Origin: an uncultured Clostridia bacterium
Lineage (GTDB): Bacteria > Bacillota > Clostridia > Oscillospirales > CAG-272
Direction: 5' to 3'
Assembly (NCBI GenBank): GCA_947627815.1
Contig: CANQXN010000102.1
Span: 1 to 6,154 of the forward strand
Length of the DNA: 6,154 bases
The notes under the pieces are model-generated. The model was not told the DNA's origin. It did no database searches and worked only from the letters and a program-made list of their open reading frames with translations. How positions within the stretch are numbered: the stretch's first letter is position 1; each line of letters opens with the position of its first letter. Below are positions 5,555 through 6,154 of the stretch, piece after piece. Both the position numbers and the translations under genes were made by a program.

Positions 5555-6012
5555 GATGAAAACATGCTCCAAAGTTCATGAGGGGTGATGCCGATGGCGT
5601 ACCGCAGGAGAATGTCGAGCGCCAGCACCAAAAACAGGGGGAGAATCACATAGACCATGCGGCGGGCGATGACGCGGTTTTTCTCCCATCGGCGCAGATA
5701 GGCCTCCTTGCGGGCGTCGTCCCAGGCGGGCGAAAGATCCTCTTTGGCCGGCAGTTCGGACGCCATGGCATGGCTTAAATAAAAATAGACGATGAATAAA
5801 AGCCCGGCAATCACATAGAGAGCGCCGATCACGGCGTAAAGCTCGTAATAGGCGATGACAAGATAGAGGGTGAGCGCGATCGCGACCGCAAGAAGGAGGC
5901 GGAACATCCGCCTGCGCTTCTCGGCGGGGGATAGGCGGTTGGCACTTTTACCGCCGGTCTTACCGCCAGACTTGCCGCCGGGCGGGGGAGAGGGCAAACG
6001 GGGATCAGTCAA
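5551..6012 (-). CDS. Small membrane protein of unknown function, three predicted helices
   Basis: I do not recognise this 153-residue protein. It begins with a Pro/Gly/Lys-rich segment containing GGKSGGKTGGKS (12-23), then a basic stretch EKRRRM (31-36). Two hydrophobic helices follow (about 38-56 and 60-80), then a charged loop with WDDARKEAYLRRWEKNRV (97-114) and a third helix (about 119-139). It probably sits in the cytoplasmic membrane with the basic N-terminus inside. The start is a TTG at 6010-6012: AAGGAG at 6022-6027 is nine bases upstream, and the start overlaps the galK stop by eight bases. The alternative ATG at 5905-5907 would remove the whole Gly/Lys tail and has a poorer site. 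Its end overlaps the walJ start (ATGA), so it is probably translationally coupled to both neighbours. Coding is supported by packing, helix pattern and ribosome-binding site. Confidence 0.75.
   Translation of the reverse strand: MTDPRLPSPPPGGKSGGKTGGKSANRLSPAEKRRRMFRLLLAVAIALTLYLVIAYYELYAVIGALYVIAGLLFIVYFYLSHAMASELPAKEDLSPAWDDARKEAYLRRWEKNRVIARRMVYVILPLFLVLALDILLRYAIGITPHELWSMFSS
5948..5982 (-). repeat. 12-base tandem repeat encoding GGK(S/T) units
   Basis: Three imperfect copies of a GGCGGYAAR-containing 12-base unit encode GGKSGGKTGGKS near the N-terminus of the small membrane protein. It is short and would add a flexible, positively charged tail on the presumed cytoplasmic side. Confidence 0.65.
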
Positions 6013-6154
6013 AGGCCATCGCTCCTTCGCTTCGGATCGAGAGGATCCGGCAGGCGTTCTCACCGAAGACCCGATCCATCGCGGCGCGGTAGGCGTCGGT
6101 GTAGGCAAGCGGCACAAAGGCCTGGATCGTGCCGGCAAAGCCGCCGCCGTGTAC
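6005..6154 (-). CDS. galK: Galactokinase, C-terminal end only (5' part outside window)
   Basis: The last 49 codons and a TGA stop are present; the gene continues past the right edge. The fragment opens with VHGGGFAGTIQAFVPL, the third conserved glycine-rich motif of GHMP kinases as found in galactokinases of Clostridia. It ends with a Cys- and Ile-containing tail (ENACRILSIRSEGAMAFD). Galactokinase phosphorylates galactose to galactose 1-phosphate in the Leloir pathway, in the cytoplasm. The motif and C-terminal position separate it from mevalonate and homoserine kinases. The stop overlaps the start of the next gene by eight bases, and its ribosome-binding sequence for that gene lies within the galK coding region, so the two are likely in one transcript. 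Confidence 0.88.
   Translation of the reverse strand, partial: VHGGGFAGTIQAFVPLAYTDAYRAAMDRVFGENACRILSIRSEGAMAFD

Overview
The window is a GC-rich bacterial chromosome segment. Every gene I can support lies on the minus strand, so transcription runs from the right edge to the left. The gene content and protein style point to a low-copy housekeeping locus of a Gram-positive Clostridia member: a Firmicutes-type RlmH, a WalJ/YycJ metallo-beta-lactamase protein close to rlmH, a TcdA-type E1-like enzyme and a Clostridia-style GpsA. Oscillospirales/Ruminococcaceae is my best guess. This placement is inference from family resemblance; there is no rRNA in the window to confirm it.

Layout from right to left (the order of transcription): the last 49 codons of galactokinase (6005-6154); a small three-helix membrane protein of unknown function starting at a TTG that overlaps the galK stop (5551-6012); a WalJ/YycJ-like MBL hydrolase with an ATGA overlap and an unusual Ala/Glu-rich N-terminal extension (4628-5554); a 237-bp multi-hairpin repeat, copy A (4392-4628); a TcdA/CsdL-like tRNA-modifying E1-like enzyme carrying an in-frame, palindrome-rich, Cys-rich insertion (3535-4398); a second copy of the multi-hairpin repeat, copy B (3379-3584); a shortened RlmH rRNA methyltransferase (2963-3385); a stand-alone CinA C-terminal/PncC amidase (2462-2950); GpsA glycerol-3-phosphate dehydrogenase (1458-2417); and a Wzx-like polysaccharide flippase that runs off the left edge (1-1371).

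The genes are tightly packed and co-directional, so most are probably co-transcribed. Functionally they form a mixed housekeeping set: sugar catabolism (galK), cell-envelope or DNA-related MBL (walJ-like), tRNA and rRNA modification (tcdA, rlmH), pyridine-nucleotide salvage (pncC), phospholipid precursor synthesis (gpsA) and surface polysaccharide export (flippase).

The unusual part is the repeat layer on top of these ordinary genes. Two copies of a modular hairpin repeat fill the walJ-tcdA and tcdA-rlmH junctions. They reach into the ends of the flanking genes, supplying the TcdA tail and stop codon and the translation-start region of tcdA and rlmH. Separately, the tcdA coding region contains an in-frame cluster of perfect palindromes, and two more upstream genes carry short in-frame low-complexity expansions. 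No gap above 300 bases lacks a gene. I saw no tRNA, rRNA, CRISPR array or transposase.
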